DNA from: an uncultured Sphingomonadaceae bacterium
Lineage (GTDB): Bacteria; Pseudomonadota; Alphaproteobacteria; Sphingomonadales; Sphingomonadaceae
Direction: 5' to 3'
Assembly (NCBI GenBank): GCA_938016505.1
Contig: CALLWN010000338.1
Location: 1-10,355, forward strand
Length of the DNA: 10,355 nt
Shown piece by piece: positions 1 to 6,962 of the stretch. Every line of letters starts with the position of its first letter. Positions within the stretch are counted from its first letter, which is position 1. The position numbers and the translations under genes are program-made. The notes under the pieces are model-generated. The model made no database searches and was not told the origin of the DNA. It saw nothing but the letters and a program-made list of their open reading frames with translations.

Positions 1-113
1 AGATCTGGGTGAACCCGGACTGCGGGCTGAAGACCCGCAGGTGGGACGAAGTGAAGCCGGCGCTTGCCAACATGGTGGCCGCGGCACGCAGGGCCCGCGC
101 CACGATCGGCTGA
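1..113 (+). CDS. metE: Cobalamin-independent methionine synthase (MetE family), C-terminal end only
   Basis: The window opens inside this gene, and only the last 36 codons plus TGA are present, read from base 3. The visible peptide begins [12 protein letters not shown] and ends in an Ala/Arg-rich helix ([17 protein letters not shown]). NPDCGLKTR is the characteristic C-terminal motif of the MetE catalytic barrel. In characterised MetE its cysteine is one of the zinc ligands that activate homocysteine for methylation by a methyl-tetrahydrofolate donor. The protein is cytoplasmic and performs the last step of methionine synthesis. Whether this is a full two-domain MetE (about 750 residues) or the short single-barrel form (about 340-380 residues) cannot be told from this fragment. 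No clear intrinsic terminator with a T-run follows the stop. Confidence 0.85.
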   Translation, partial: IWVNPDCGLKTRRWDEVKPALANMVAAARRARATIG

Positions 114-165
114 TCGCGAACCGGGGTCGGGCCGGGTGTTCGTGCTGTCGCGCGAGCGCCCGGCC

Positions 166-183
166 CGTCAAGCTTGCTTGACA
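166..183. promoter_or_regulatory. 18-bp palindrome overlapping a TTGACA box upstream of the BLUF gene
   Basis: CGTCAAGCTTGCTTGACA contains perfect 7-bp arms (GTCAAGC / GCTTGAC) around a TT centre. It has the geometry of the PpsR/CrtJ consensus TGT-N12-ACA, with one mismatch (C for the first T). Its right arm contains TTGACA (178-183), a perfect sigma-70 -35 hexamer. I see no convincing -10 box 16-18 bp downstream. The site lies about 85 bp before the BLUF start codon, a normal operator distance. As RNA it could also fold into a short hairpin after metE, but there is no T-run. The palindrome is certain; its role as an operator is inference. Confidence 0.45.
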
Positions 184-253
184 AGCCGGCTGGTGCTGGC
201 CACCCTGTGTCTGCGGGGTTGGGGTTCGGCCGAGGTGATCCGGCCGGGGACGC

Positions 254-258
254 GGGAG
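254..258 (+). promoter_or_regulatory. Ribosome binding site deciding the BLUF gene start
   Basis: GGGAG lies 8 nt before the ATG at 267. The same frame is open upstream and has a TTG at 174, but that codon lies inside the palindrome and would add 31 Gly/Ala-rich residues unlike any BLUF protein. The ATG at 267 is therefore preferred. Confidence 0.6.
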
Positions 259-266
259 TGACGGCG

Positions 267-1367
267 ATGACGGTTTCGCAGACAGCCGAACGCGTGGTCG
301 ACCCCCGGGACCGAGCGACCTGGCTCGGCAGCCTGCTCTACCGGAGCGAAGCATCCTCCCCGCCCGATCGCGAGGGGCTCGAAGCGCTTCTGGCGCAGGC
401 CCGGGCCCGCAACCGGGCGCTCGGCGTGACCGGGATGCTTCTGTTCGATGGCAGGCGGTATCTCCAGTTGCTGGAGGGCCCGCCCGACTCGGTCGAGGCG
501 GTGTGGCAGTCGATCCGGCAGGATCCGCGCCACCAGGCGATCGAGGTGCTGGGGCAGAGCATCCTGCCGGCGCGGCTGTGCGCCGGCTGGGACATGCAGT
601 TCTTCGCCGATGGTGCCGACTTCCGCGACCGGCTCGCCCGCGGCTTCGGCCGCGCCGGGTTCGACCCCGAGGTGGCGGAGGCAGCCCGCCTGGCCCGCGC
701 CGGAGAGCCGGAGCGGATCGCCGCGCGCCTCACGGCGCTGGTCGCGCGCGGACACGGCCGCGCCGTGGTGGTGGCGCATGTGCTCGAGCCCGCGGCGCGG
801 CGGCTCGGTGACGCCTGGCTTCGCGACGAGATCGGCGAATTCGATCTGGCGCTGGCACTGGGCATGCTGCAGGAGGCGGCGCACACGCTCTACCTTGGTG
901 CGGGCGGGGCGGGCCTTGCTGTTGCCGGCCAGCATCGGGTGCTGCTTGCGACCGCGCCGGGCGAACCGCACCTGACCGGCCCCTGCTTCCTCGCCCGGCT
1001 GTTCGACGAGGCCGGCTGGGAGACCGGGCTTGCCTTCCCGGCGAGCGACCAGGAGCTGGTCGCCGAGCTGATGTCGGCGCGGCCCGACGCGGTCGACATC
1101 GCCCTCTCCGACGCGCTGCCGCGCGCCCACGCGCTCGAGGCGCTGCGCGAGACGGTGCGCTGCTGCCGGGCGGCCTGGCCCGACGACGGACTCGTGATTT
1201 CGGTCGGCGGGCGGCTGTTCGCCGAGCGCCGGGCGACCGCAGAGGACTGCGGCGCCGACCATGGCCGGACCAGCGTGCTCGACGCCCCGGAGACGCTTGC
1301 CCGGCTCATCGCCGAGCATGCCCTGACCTGCGCCTGCGGGGCGAGCCGCCCGCGGCGCCCGCACTGA
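267..1367 (+). CDS. BLUF-domain blue-light photoreceptor with a B12-binding-like C-terminal domain (AppA-like)
   Basis: This is a 366-residue, probably cytoplasmic sensor. Residues about 17-113 form a BLUF domain, which binds FAD and responds to blue light. The expected key residues are visible: Tyr25 (LLYRS), Asn49, Gln67 (YLQLLEG), Trp108 and Met110 (GWDMQF). Residues about 165-215 (LEPAARRLGDAW...) resemble the helical module in front of B12-binding domains of the PpaA/AerR and CarH type. Residues about 222-350 resemble the Rossmann-like B12 domain, with E233-P-H235-L-T-G238 at the cobalamin/haem-ligand motif and a GG pair at 314-315. BLUF plus this domain is the layout of Rhodobacter AppA, whose SCHIC domain senses haem and which antagonises the repressor PpsR. 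The AppA cysteine-rich tail is reduced here to CAC near residue 355. The ligand (haem, cobalamin or none) and the partner are not known from sequence. The 3' end converges on coq4. Confidence 0.9.
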   Translation: MTVSQTAERVVDPRDRATWLGSLLYRSEASSPPDREGLEALLAQARARNRALGVTGMLLFDGRRYLQLLEGPPDSVEAVWQSIRQDPRHQAIEVLGQSILPARLCAGWDMQFFADGADFRDRLARGFGRAGFDPEVAEAARLARAGEPERIAARLTALVARGHGRAVVVAHVLEPAARRLGDAWLRDEIGEFDLALALGMLQEAAHTLYLGAGGAGLAVAGQHRVLLATAPGEPHLTGPCFLARLFDEAGWETGLAFPASDQELVAELMSARPDAVDIALSDALPRAHALEALRETVRCCRAAWPDDGLVISVGGRLFAERRATAEDCGADHGRTSVLDAPETLARLIAEHALTCACGASRPRRPH

Positions 1368-1420
1368 GCCGGACACCGGGGGGACTGGTTACTGCCCTCC
1401 GAGGCCTGGGGTCGGGCCGT

Positions 1421-1504
1421 GCTCAGGCCTGGGCTCAGGCTTGGGTTCACTTGGGTTCAGGCCTGGGGTTCAGGCCTGGGGTTCAGGCCTGGGCTCAGGC
1501 CGGG
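1421..1504. repeat. Tandem repeat, seven units of about 12-13 bp (GTTCAGGCCTGGG type)
   Basis: The units start at 1421, 1433, 1445, 1455, 1468, 1481 and 1493, with lengths 12, 12, 10, 13, 13, 12 and 12. The units at 1455 and 1468 are identical. Four units contain the 8-bp palindrome CAGGCCTG (at 1424, 1458, 1471 and 1484). Neighbouring copies can therefore pair into 8-bp stems with a GGGTT loop on either strand. The array sits between the 3' ends of the convergent BLUF and coq4 genes, and its last unit contains the coq4 stop codon (1495-1497). A bidirectional terminator-like or mRNA-end-stabilising role is possible, but there is no T-run. Confidence 0.85.
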
Positions 1505-2469
1505 ACGGGAGCGCCGGCCGCCTTCTGCGCTGCCTCCATCTCCTCGAACATGCGCGCGGTTGGGCTGGCGAAGGGCACGACCCCGAGCTCGGCGCGCAGC
1601 GCCGGGATCGAACGCTCGATGAGCTGGTGCCACGGCAGCTGGATGAGCGGCGGGGTGGCCCGGCCGTGGCGCCAGCCCTCGAGCATGACCCGGAGCATGA
1701 GAGGCGCGATGGCCGGCGCGTGGAAGGCGAGGAGGGTTGCAACCGTTGCCAGGAAGCGGGCGGAATAGTTCTGGCCGAACTGCGCGAGCTGGAAGCCGGA
1801 GATCGCCACCTCGCCGGCCCCGGTGAAGCCGTAGCCGGCGACGAGGTGCCAGATGTCGTGCAGCTGGAGGATGCGCCGGTTGGTGCGGTTCTGGGCGGGA
1901 AAGGGCCCGTCGAGGACGACCGTGTCGGCGTCGATGACCTCGAGGTCGTAGCCCTGGGACTCGAGCATTTCGAGGAGTGCGGCGCCGAGGCTTGGGGCGG
2001 GCCGGCCGCGCAGGTCGTCGGTGCGCATCCGCACCTCGGGCTCGCGCAGGAGATCATGCACGCACGGCCAGTCGAGCAGCGCGGCCTCGGTGCGGGCGAG
2101 CATTTCGGCATCATAGTGGGCGCCGAGCGCGACGACGGCGCTGGTGAAGGCGAGCGGATCAACCGGCCCCGCCGGCATGGTGCCCGCGATCGCCCAGAAG
2201 GCATCCCACAGGGCGGGTGGCAGCGCCCGCGCGGCCGCCGGGCCCCCTGCCACGAAGGCGAGCTCGGGGGCCGCTGCGAGCGTGTCGGCCGGGTCGGCGT
2301 GGTCGAGGAAGGCGTGGGCCAGCGCATCGTAGACCGGAGGCACTGCGCGCGGATCGACGAAGGCGACATGGGCCATCAGCGCAGCGGCAGCGCGGCATGG
2401 CGGGTCGAGCGCGATTCGGCCGGATTCCACTTCGGCCTCGAACGCCGACCGGGTCGCCGAATCGATCAT
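1495..2469 (-). CDS. COQ4-family ubiquinone biosynthesis protein
   Basis: This is a 324-residue protein with no signal peptide or membrane helix seen. The core motif H204-D-x-x-H208-x11-E220, with sequence LHDIWHLVAGYGF...GE, is the zinc/metal-binding signature of the COQ4 family. It is followed by the typical Gln-rich helix (ISGFQLAQFGQNYS). In eukaryotes COQ4 organises the CoQ complex and has been reported to perform C1 oxidative decarboxylation and hydroxylation of the quinone ring. A role in ubiquinone or a related quinone pathway is inferred here from family. The first ~190 residues are longer than the family core and belong to no domain I can name. The start ATG is backed by AGGGAG on the minus strand (plus-strand CTCCCT, 2477-2482) 7 nt upstream. 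The stop codon lies within the tandem repeat, so the C-terminus (AGAPVPA) may vary between strains. No other quinone gene is present. Confidence 0.85.
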   Translation of the reverse strand: MIDSATRSAFEAEVESGRIALDPPCRAAAALMAHVAFVDPRAVPPVYDALAHAFLDHADPADTLAAAPELAFVAGGPAAARALPPALWDAFWAIAGTMPAGPVDPLAFTSAVVALGAHYDAEMLARTEAALLDWPCVHDLLREPEVRMRTDDLRGRPAPSLGAALLEMLESQGYDLEVIDADTVVLDGPFPAQNRTNRRILQLHDIWHLVAGYGFTGAGEVAISGFQLAQFGQNYSARFLATVATLLAFHAPAIAPLMLRVMLEGWRHGRATPPLIQLPWHQLIERSIPALRAELGVVPFASPTARMFEEMEAAQKAAGAPVPA

Positions 2470-2501
2470 TGCCGCACTCCCTGCCGCCCTTTCCCACAGC
2501 G

Positions 2502-2531
2502 AGCCTAACCCCGCGCCGGCACTGCCGGCAA
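2502..2531 (-). promoter_or_regulatory. Weak candidate promoter for the COQ4 gene
   Basis: On the minus strand TTGCCG (plus 2526-2531) and TAGGCT (plus 2502-2507) are separated by 18 bp. They match the sigma-70 boxes at about 4/6 and 3/6. The leader to the ATG at 2469 would be about 25 nt. In such GC-rich DNA this is only suggestive. Confidence 0.25.
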
Positions 2532-2536
2532 GCCAT

Positions 2537-2561
2537 CGCCCGGGAGAGGCGGGCGCTCCCG
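2537..2561. other. Two overlapping, mutually exclusive inverted repeats in the divergent intergenic region
   Basis: CGCCCG (2537-2542) pairs with CGGGCG (2550-2555) around a 7-nt loop. CGGGAG (2541-2546) pairs with CTCCCG (2556-2561) around a 9-nt loop. The two stems share bases, so only one can form at a time. They lie in the 151-bp gap between divergent coq4 and the DUF2946 gene. They could be part of a leader or an operator, or be chance in GC-rich DNA. The rest of the gap shows GCCGGC twice (2515 and 2524) and no AT-rich Fur-type box. Confidence 0.3.
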
Positions 2562-2620
2562 ATAGTCGGAGGCCCTGCGCGCCTTGTCTGGCCGGACCCC
2601 GGCGTGTAGGTCCGCCGCCG

Positions 2621-3061
2621 ATGAGCCGGTCGGAAGGATCGAGAGCGCCCGCTGCGGGCCTGCGCCGCGGATGGGCCGTGGTTCTGGTCCTTCTTGCGCT
2701 TGTCGTGCGCGGGCTGGTTCCGGCCGGCTTCATGCCGGTTGCCGATGCGGCGGGGCCCCGGTTCGTCATCTGCACTGCCTCTGGTCTCGCAGCAGCGCCG
2801 GACGGCGTTGCGGCCTCTTCCCCGGAACGGGCGGGAGAGGCGGGCGACGCGGGCGCGCCGGGCGCTGGCGGTGGCACGCCGTGCGACTTCGCGCTTGCCG
2901 GCACGCCCCACCTGCCTGCGGGGGCTGGCGCGGCGCTTCAAGTCCCGCTGCCCGGGCCTGGCGCGGCCCCGGCGCCTGCCCCTTCGGCCGGTCCGGTCAT
3001 CGGCATCGCCCACCGGCTCCCCCCAGCACAGGCCCCACCCGCCACGGTCCGCCCCGCCTGA
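2621..3061 (+). CDS. Small exported DUF2946-family protein
   Basis: This is a 146-residue protein of unknown function. A positively charged N-terminus (LRRGW) precedes one hydrophobic segment at about residues 18-33, then the family motif VPAGFMP (33-39). A short conserved stretch FVICTASG (48-55) and a C-terminal PCDFAL (87-92) complete the pattern of DUF2946 proteins, including the two spaced cysteines Cys51 and Cys88. The tail is Pro/Ala-rich and low in complexity. It is probably anchored in or exported across the inner membrane, with the cysteines in the periplasm. DUF2946 genes are often found beside TonB-dependent receptors and copper-handling genes, and the next gene here is such a receptor. 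A role in metal handling is therefore plausible but unproven. The ribosome binding site is weak (TAGG 10 nt upstream). A 70-bp gap with no recognisable motif separates it from the receptor gene. Confidence 0.75.
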   Translation: MSRSEGSRAPAAGLRRGWAVVLVLLALVVRGLVPAGFMPVADAAGPRFVICTASGLAAAPDGVAASSPERAGEAGDAGAPGAGGGTPCDFALAGTPHLPAGAGAALQVPLPGPGAAPAPAPSAGPVIGIAHRLPPAQAPPATVRPA

Positions 3062-3131
3062 GCTTCCTCCGGGCCGCGGGTGCGCCTGCGCGCATCCGAC
3101 GGCCGCCTTTCAAGACCGGACCCTTGCCTCC

Positions 3132-5273
3132 ATGCTGCATACCGACCGCCGCGCTGCGCGCCGCGCAGCCCTTGCCGCACCTCTCGCCCTTGGCCTCCTC
3201 GCACCGGTGACGCCGCTCCTCGCCCAGGGGGTCGGCAACCGCGCCACCCTCGACGAGATCGTGGTCACGGCAGCGCGTGCCGGCACACTCACCGCACCCT
3301 CGGACGCCGAGGCCCGGCGCCTGCTCGAGCGGGTGCCCGGCGCGATCGGCTTCGTCGAGGCCGAGAGCTTCGCCGACGATTTCACCCAGAGCCTCGGCGA
3401 CGCGCTGCTGTGGACTCCGGGGGTGTTCGCCGACACCTCGGCGCAGCGCGAGAGCCGGATCTCGATCCGCGGCTCGGGCCTCAACTCCGGCTTCGAGCGG
3501 CGTGGGCTGACCGTGCTGCGCGACGGCATCCCCATCACCCGCGCCTCCGGCTCGACCGAGTTCCAGGAAGTGGACCCGGTCTCGATCGGCCGGCTCGAGG
3601 TCTACAAGGGGGCGAACGGCCTGCGATATGGCGCGGCAGCGCTGGGCGGCGCCATCAACATCGTCTCGCCGACGGGCCGGTCGATGCAGACGCCGCTTGC
3701 CGTGCGGGTCGAGGGCGGCAGCTTCGACACCATCCGGGTGAGCGTGCAGGCCGGTGGCGAGGCCGGCCGGGGCGACTGGTGGGCCGGCGTGACCGGGCTT
3801 TCCACCAAGGGCTACCGCGCGCACAGCGCGGTCGAAAGCGTCTATGGCTTCGCCAACCTCGGGCTGCGCCTTGCCGACCGGGTCGAGACCCGCTTCCACA
3901 TGACTGCGCTCCAGGACAATTTCGAGCTTGCCGGCGGGCTCTCGCTCGCCGACGCGCTTGCCAGCCCGCGCGCGGCGGGACGCCCGGTGACCATCCCGAG
4001 CCCGGTGCCCGGCCGCCCGCCGATCGTGCTCGACCCCGGGCCGGTCGCCGACGACTGGGACCGCAACCTCGGCGTGATCCGCCTTGCCAACCGCACCGTG
4101 GCCGATCTCGGCACGGCCCGGCTCGAGGCCGGGGGCTGGGTCAGCCTGCGCGACCTCGACCATGCCATCACCCGCTTTGCCGGCATCATCGACCAGAACG
4201 AGACCGAGTTCGGCGCCTTCGCCGAGCTCGGCAATGCCGGCTCGGCCGAGCGGTCGCCGGTCGAATGGCTGGTCGGGGTGCAGGCCAACCGGGGATCCAA
4301 CGATGCCCGCACCTGGGCCAATGTGTCGGGTGAGCGCGGCGCGCTGCGCAACCGGTCCGACCAGGACAGCGCCAATGTGGTGGCCTATGCGCAGGTCGAC
4401 GCGGCGCTTGCCGAGCGGCTGCGGCTGGTGGCCGGAGGCCAGTTCGCGGCCGCGCTGCGCAAGGTGCGCGCCATCGAGAACGCCGTCTCGGGCCGGGAGA
4501 CCTACCGCCAGTTCAACCCGCGGATCGGGCTGCTCTACACGCCGGCCGAGAATGTCCAGATCTTCGCCAATGCCAGCCGCAGCTTCGAGCCACCCTCGAT
4601 TGCCGACCTGACTGCGGGCGGCGCCTTCCCGTTCGCACCGCTCGATGCCCAGCGCGCCTGGACCGCCGAACTGGGCGCGCGCGGCCAGCGCGGCATCCTC
4701 GCCTTCGACCTTGCCGTCTACCGCTCGGCGATACGCGACGAGTTCATCGACCTGCTCGCCCCGAGCGGCCGCTCCTCCTTCACGATCAATGCCGACCGCA
4801 CGCTCCACCAGGGGATCGAGGCCGGGCTCGACCTCTTCCTGCTGTCAGGCGCGCTCGGTGGCCGGATCGACCTCGTGCTCCGGCAGGTGTGGACCTTCTC
4901 CGACTTCCGGTTCGACGATGACCCGCGGTTCGGCAACAACCGGCTGGCCGGCGTGCCGCGCCATGTGCTTGCGAGCGAGGCCCGGGTCGACGGCCGCGGC
5001 TGGTATCTCGGCGGCAACCTGCGCTGGATCCCGGAAGGGGCGTTCGTCGACCAGGCCAACACCACGCAGGCGCCCGGCTACCACCTTGTCGGCCTGACCT
5101 TCGGGCTCGATGTCGGCAGGCGGCTGCAACTGTTCGGCTCGGTCGAGAACCTTTTCGACACGGTCCACATCTCGAATGTGGCGACCAACGTCAACCAGGC
5201 GCTCGAGCGCAGCCCCGCCTTCACCCCCGGCCAGGGCCGGGCTGCCTTCGGCGGCCTGCGCGCCCGCTTCTGA
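3132..5273 (+). CDS. TonB-dependent outer-membrane receptor (FecA-like)
   Basis: This is a 713-residue outer-membrane gated channel for energy-dependent uptake of a metal chelate or similar ligand. Residues 1-32 form a signal peptide (Arg-rich start, hydrophobic core, cleavage likely near PLLAQG). DEIVVTA at 41-47 is a textbook TonB box. The plug spans about 60-180 and contains SIRGSG, a VLRDGIP strand, RLEVYKG and GGAINIVSP. The remainder reads as alternating strands of a 22-strand barrel, with NLFD near the end and a terminal Phe (LRARF) as expected for BAM-recognised proteins. The size fits a simple TBDR without an N-terminal signalling domain, so it should not drive a FecR/sigma cascade. 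The frame is open upstream, but the ATG at 3132 gives the proper signal peptide; no strong Shine-Dalgarno is seen. The PepSY gene follows after 27 bp. The substrate is not determinable; ferric siderophore or copper are the best guesses. Confidence 0.92.
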   Translation: MLHTDRRAARRAALAAPLALGLLAPVTPLLAQGVGNRATLDEIVVTAARAGTLTAPSDAEARRLLERVPGAIGFVEAESFADDFTQSLGDALLWTPGVFADTSAQRESRISIRGSGLNSGFERRGLTVLRDGIPITRASGSTEFQEVDPVSIGRLEVYKGANGLRYGAAALGGAINIVSPTGRSMQTPLAVRVEGGSFDTIRVSVQAGGEAGRGDWWAGVTGLSTKGYRAHSAVESVYGFANLGLRLADRVETRFHMTALQDNFELAGGLSLADALASPRAAGRPVTIPSPVPGRPPIVLDPGPVADDWDRNLGVIRLANRTVADLGTARLEAGGWVSLRDLDHAITRFAGIIDQNETEFGAFAELGNAGSAERSPVEWLVGVQANRGSNDARTWANVSGERGALRNRSDQDSANVVAYAQVDAALAERLRLVAGGQFAAALRKVRAIENAVSGRETYRQFNPRIGLLYTPAENVQIFANASRSFEPPSIADLTAGGAFPFAPLDAQRAWTAELGARGQRGILAFDLAVYRSAIRDEFIDLLAPSGRSSFTINADRTLHQGIEAGLDLFLLSGALGGRIDLVLRQVWTFSDFRFDDDPRFGNNRLAGVPRHVLASEARVDGRGWYLGGNLRWIPEGAFVDQANTTQAPGYHLVGLTFGLDVGRRLQLFGSVENLFDTVHISNVATNVNQALERSPAFTPGQGRAAFGGLRARF

Positions 5274-5300
5274 CCCCTCAGTCTCACAGGGAGCATAGTC

Positions 5301-6878
5301 ATGGCAACCGATGCAACCGATGCCGGCCTCGCCCCCCGCACCATCGCAGCTGCAGGTGCAAGGCGGCGGCAGGGCCTTCGCCTGCTGGCCATCCGCTGGC
5401 ACCAGGTCCTTGCGCTGTTCGGCGGGATCGCGCTGCTGCTGTGGGGCGGCTCTGGCCTGCTCCACCCGCTGATGACGAGCTTCGGCCCGCAGCAGGCGGT
5501 GTTCATGCCGCTGCGCCAGCCGATCGACCTTTCCGGCAGCCGGCCCATCCCGGAGATCCTGCGCGCCGCCGGGATCGCCGAGGCTGCCGCCATCCGGCTG
5601 GTCGCCGGGCCCGGCGAGACGCTGCTCCAGGTCACCGAGCGGCAGGATGCGCCGCGGCGCTACTTCCGCCTCGCCGATGGCGCCGAGCTCCCCGGCCATG
5701 ACCGGGCGCAGGCGATCTTCCTCGCCCGCCATCATGCCGGGCTGCCCGAAGCGCCGGTCCGCCGGGTCGAATGGGTGACGCAATTCTCGGCCGACTATCC
5801 GGCGGTCAACCGGCTGCTCCCGGTCTGGCGGGTCCATTTCGACCGGCCCGATGATCTGCGCTACACCATCTACACCGAGACCGGGGCGGTCGCTGCGGTC
5901 GACGATGGCTGGAAGCTCGGGGTCCAGCGGCTGTTCCAGCTGGTCCACACCTGGAGCTTCCTGCCGGCCGGGGCCGAGTGGGTCCGCATCGTGCTCATGA
6001 CCCTGCTCGTCGGCGCGATCGTCCTGCTCGCCGTCACCGGCACGGCGATGCTGCTCCTCATCCGCAGGTCGGCCCGGGCGCCCGGCGCGCGCGGGTGGCA
6101 CCGGGTTGCCGGCTATGCCCTTGCCCTCCCCGTCCTGATGCTGTCGGCGAGCGGGATCTTCCACCTGCTCCAGCATGGCTGGGACCAGCCCGCGCGGGTC
6201 CTCACCCTCTCGCCGCCAGTGAAGGTGACCGACTCCATCCGGCTTGCCGAGGCCTGGCCCGAACTGACGCAGGGGCTCGAGATCGGCAATGTCTCGCTCG
6301 TCACCACTGCCGACGGCAGGCTCCTCTACCGGCTGGGCCTTGCCGGTGACCGCGCGGGCGCGCCAGCGACGCCGGAGGCCATCCGCAACGCCCGCTTCGC
6401 CGGGATCCAGCCCACCGGCCCGGCGCTCTACATCGATGCCGCAACCGGCGCGCCGTTCGCCGGCGGCGACCGCGAGATCGCCCTGCAGCTCGGCGAGCGC
6501 TTCACCGGCGTCTCCCGCGATGCGGTGCGCTCGGCCCGGCTCGTCACCCGCTTCGGCCCCGAATATGACTTCCGCAACAAGCGGCTTCCGGTCTGGCAGC
6601 TCGACTATGGCGCGCCGGTCAACGCGACCCTGTTCGTCGACACGACAACCGGCGTGCTTGCCGACCGCACCGCCGACTCCGAGAAGCCCGAGCGCTGGAG
6701 CTTCAGCATGCTCCACAAGTGGAACTTCCTGTTCCCGCTCGGCCGCGGCGGGCAGAACCTTGTGGTGAGCGCCACCGTGCTTGCAGCGATCATCCTGATG
6801 GCGGTGCTCGGCGTCAGGATGGACCTCGGGCGCCGGGCGCGCCGGCCCCGGGCGGGGCAGCGGCGGGCGGAAAATTGA
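5301..6878 (+). CDS. PepSY-associated transmembrane protein, putative inner-membrane metal-chelate reductase
   Basis: This is a 525-residue inner-membrane protein with four predicted helices at about 34-57, 227-255, 268-291 and 484-507. Between them lie two large periplasmic regions containing PepSY-like repeats (ETGAVAAVDDG near 193-203; DTTTGVLAD near 447-455). Histidines sit at the helix ends: His34, His55, His216, His267, His288 and His472 (LHKWNFLFP). They are candidate haem ligands. This is the architecture of the PepSY_TM family that includes FoxB and FpvG, which reduce ferric siderophores in the periplasm. Its position 27 bp after a TonB receptor, behind a good AGGGAG site (5288-5293), supports a joint operon in which the receptor imports a chelate and this protein releases the metal by reduction. 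That pairing is inference. The second to seventh codons carry a duplicated 9-bp unit, GCAACCGAT. The tail is Arg-rich and cytoplasmic. Confidence 0.85.
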   Translation: MATDATDAGLAPRTIAAAGARRRQGLRLLAIRWHQVLALFGGIALLLWGGSGLLHPLMTSFGPQQAVFMPLRQPIDLSGSRPIPEILRAAGIAEAAAIRLVAGPGETLLQVTERQDAPRRYFRLADGAELPGHDRAQAIFLARHHAGLPEAPVRRVEWVTQFSADYPAVNRLLPVWRVHFDRPDDLRYTIYTETGAVAAVDDGWKLGVQRLFQLVHTWSFLPAGAEWVRIVLMTLLVGAIVLLAVTGTAMLLLIRRSARAPGARGWHRVAGYALALPVLMLSASGIFHLLQHGWDQPARVLTLSPPVKVTDSIRLAEAWPELTQGLEIGNVSLVTTADGRLLYRLGLAGDRAGAPATPEAIRNARFAGIQPTGPALYIDAATGAPFAGGDREIALQLGERFTGVSRDAVRSARLVTRFGPEYDFRNKRLPVWQLDYGAPVNATLFVDTTTGVLADRTADSEKPERWSFSMLHKWNFLFPLGRGGQNLVVSATVLAAIILMAVLGVRMDLGRRARRPRAGQRRAEN

Positions 6879-6949
6879 CGGCCCGTCGGGCGGCACCCAG
6901 ATTGGCGGAGCATCGAGGTGGCACGCCAGGGTCCGGGGCCGCCGGGACG

Positions 6950-6955
6950 AGGAGG
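6950..6955 (+). promoter_or_regulatory. Ribosome binding site deciding the mrpE start
   Basis: A full AGGAGG lies 7 nt before the ATG at 6963. An in-frame GTG at 6918 would add 15 Gly/Pro/Arg-rich residues without family support, so the ATG is preferred. The 84-bp gap before mrpE has no clear terminator. A short GCCC-GTC-GGGC stem (near 6881) is the only hairpin seen, so read-through from the PepSY gene is possible. Confidence 0.7.
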
Positions 6956-6962
6956 CCGGGTC

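Noticed and set aside
167..182. The palindrome as an intrinsic terminator of metE
   Set aside because: The fold would have only about 6 bp of stem with a 4-nt loop and no T-run follows, so an operator reading fits better.
168..1376. A 400-codon minus-strand open frame opposite the BLUF gene
   Set aside because: The plus strand carries all BLUF key residues. The antisense product has no recognisable motif.
1433..1504. The tandem repeat as a CRISPR array or a coding repeat
   Set aside because: Units are only 10-13 bp and directly abutting with no spacers. The plus-strand frame across it has no start context or homology and sits between two convergent genes.
2584..2612. TTGTCT and TAGGTC, spaced 17 bp, as a promoter for the DUF2946 gene
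   Set aside because: The -10 match is poor and would leave only about a few bases of leader before the ATG.
2997..4808. A 600-codon minus-strand open frame opposite the TonB receptor
   Set aside because: The translation has low-complexity Arg/Ala/Gly composition and no family motif, while the plus strand encodes a clear TonB receptor.
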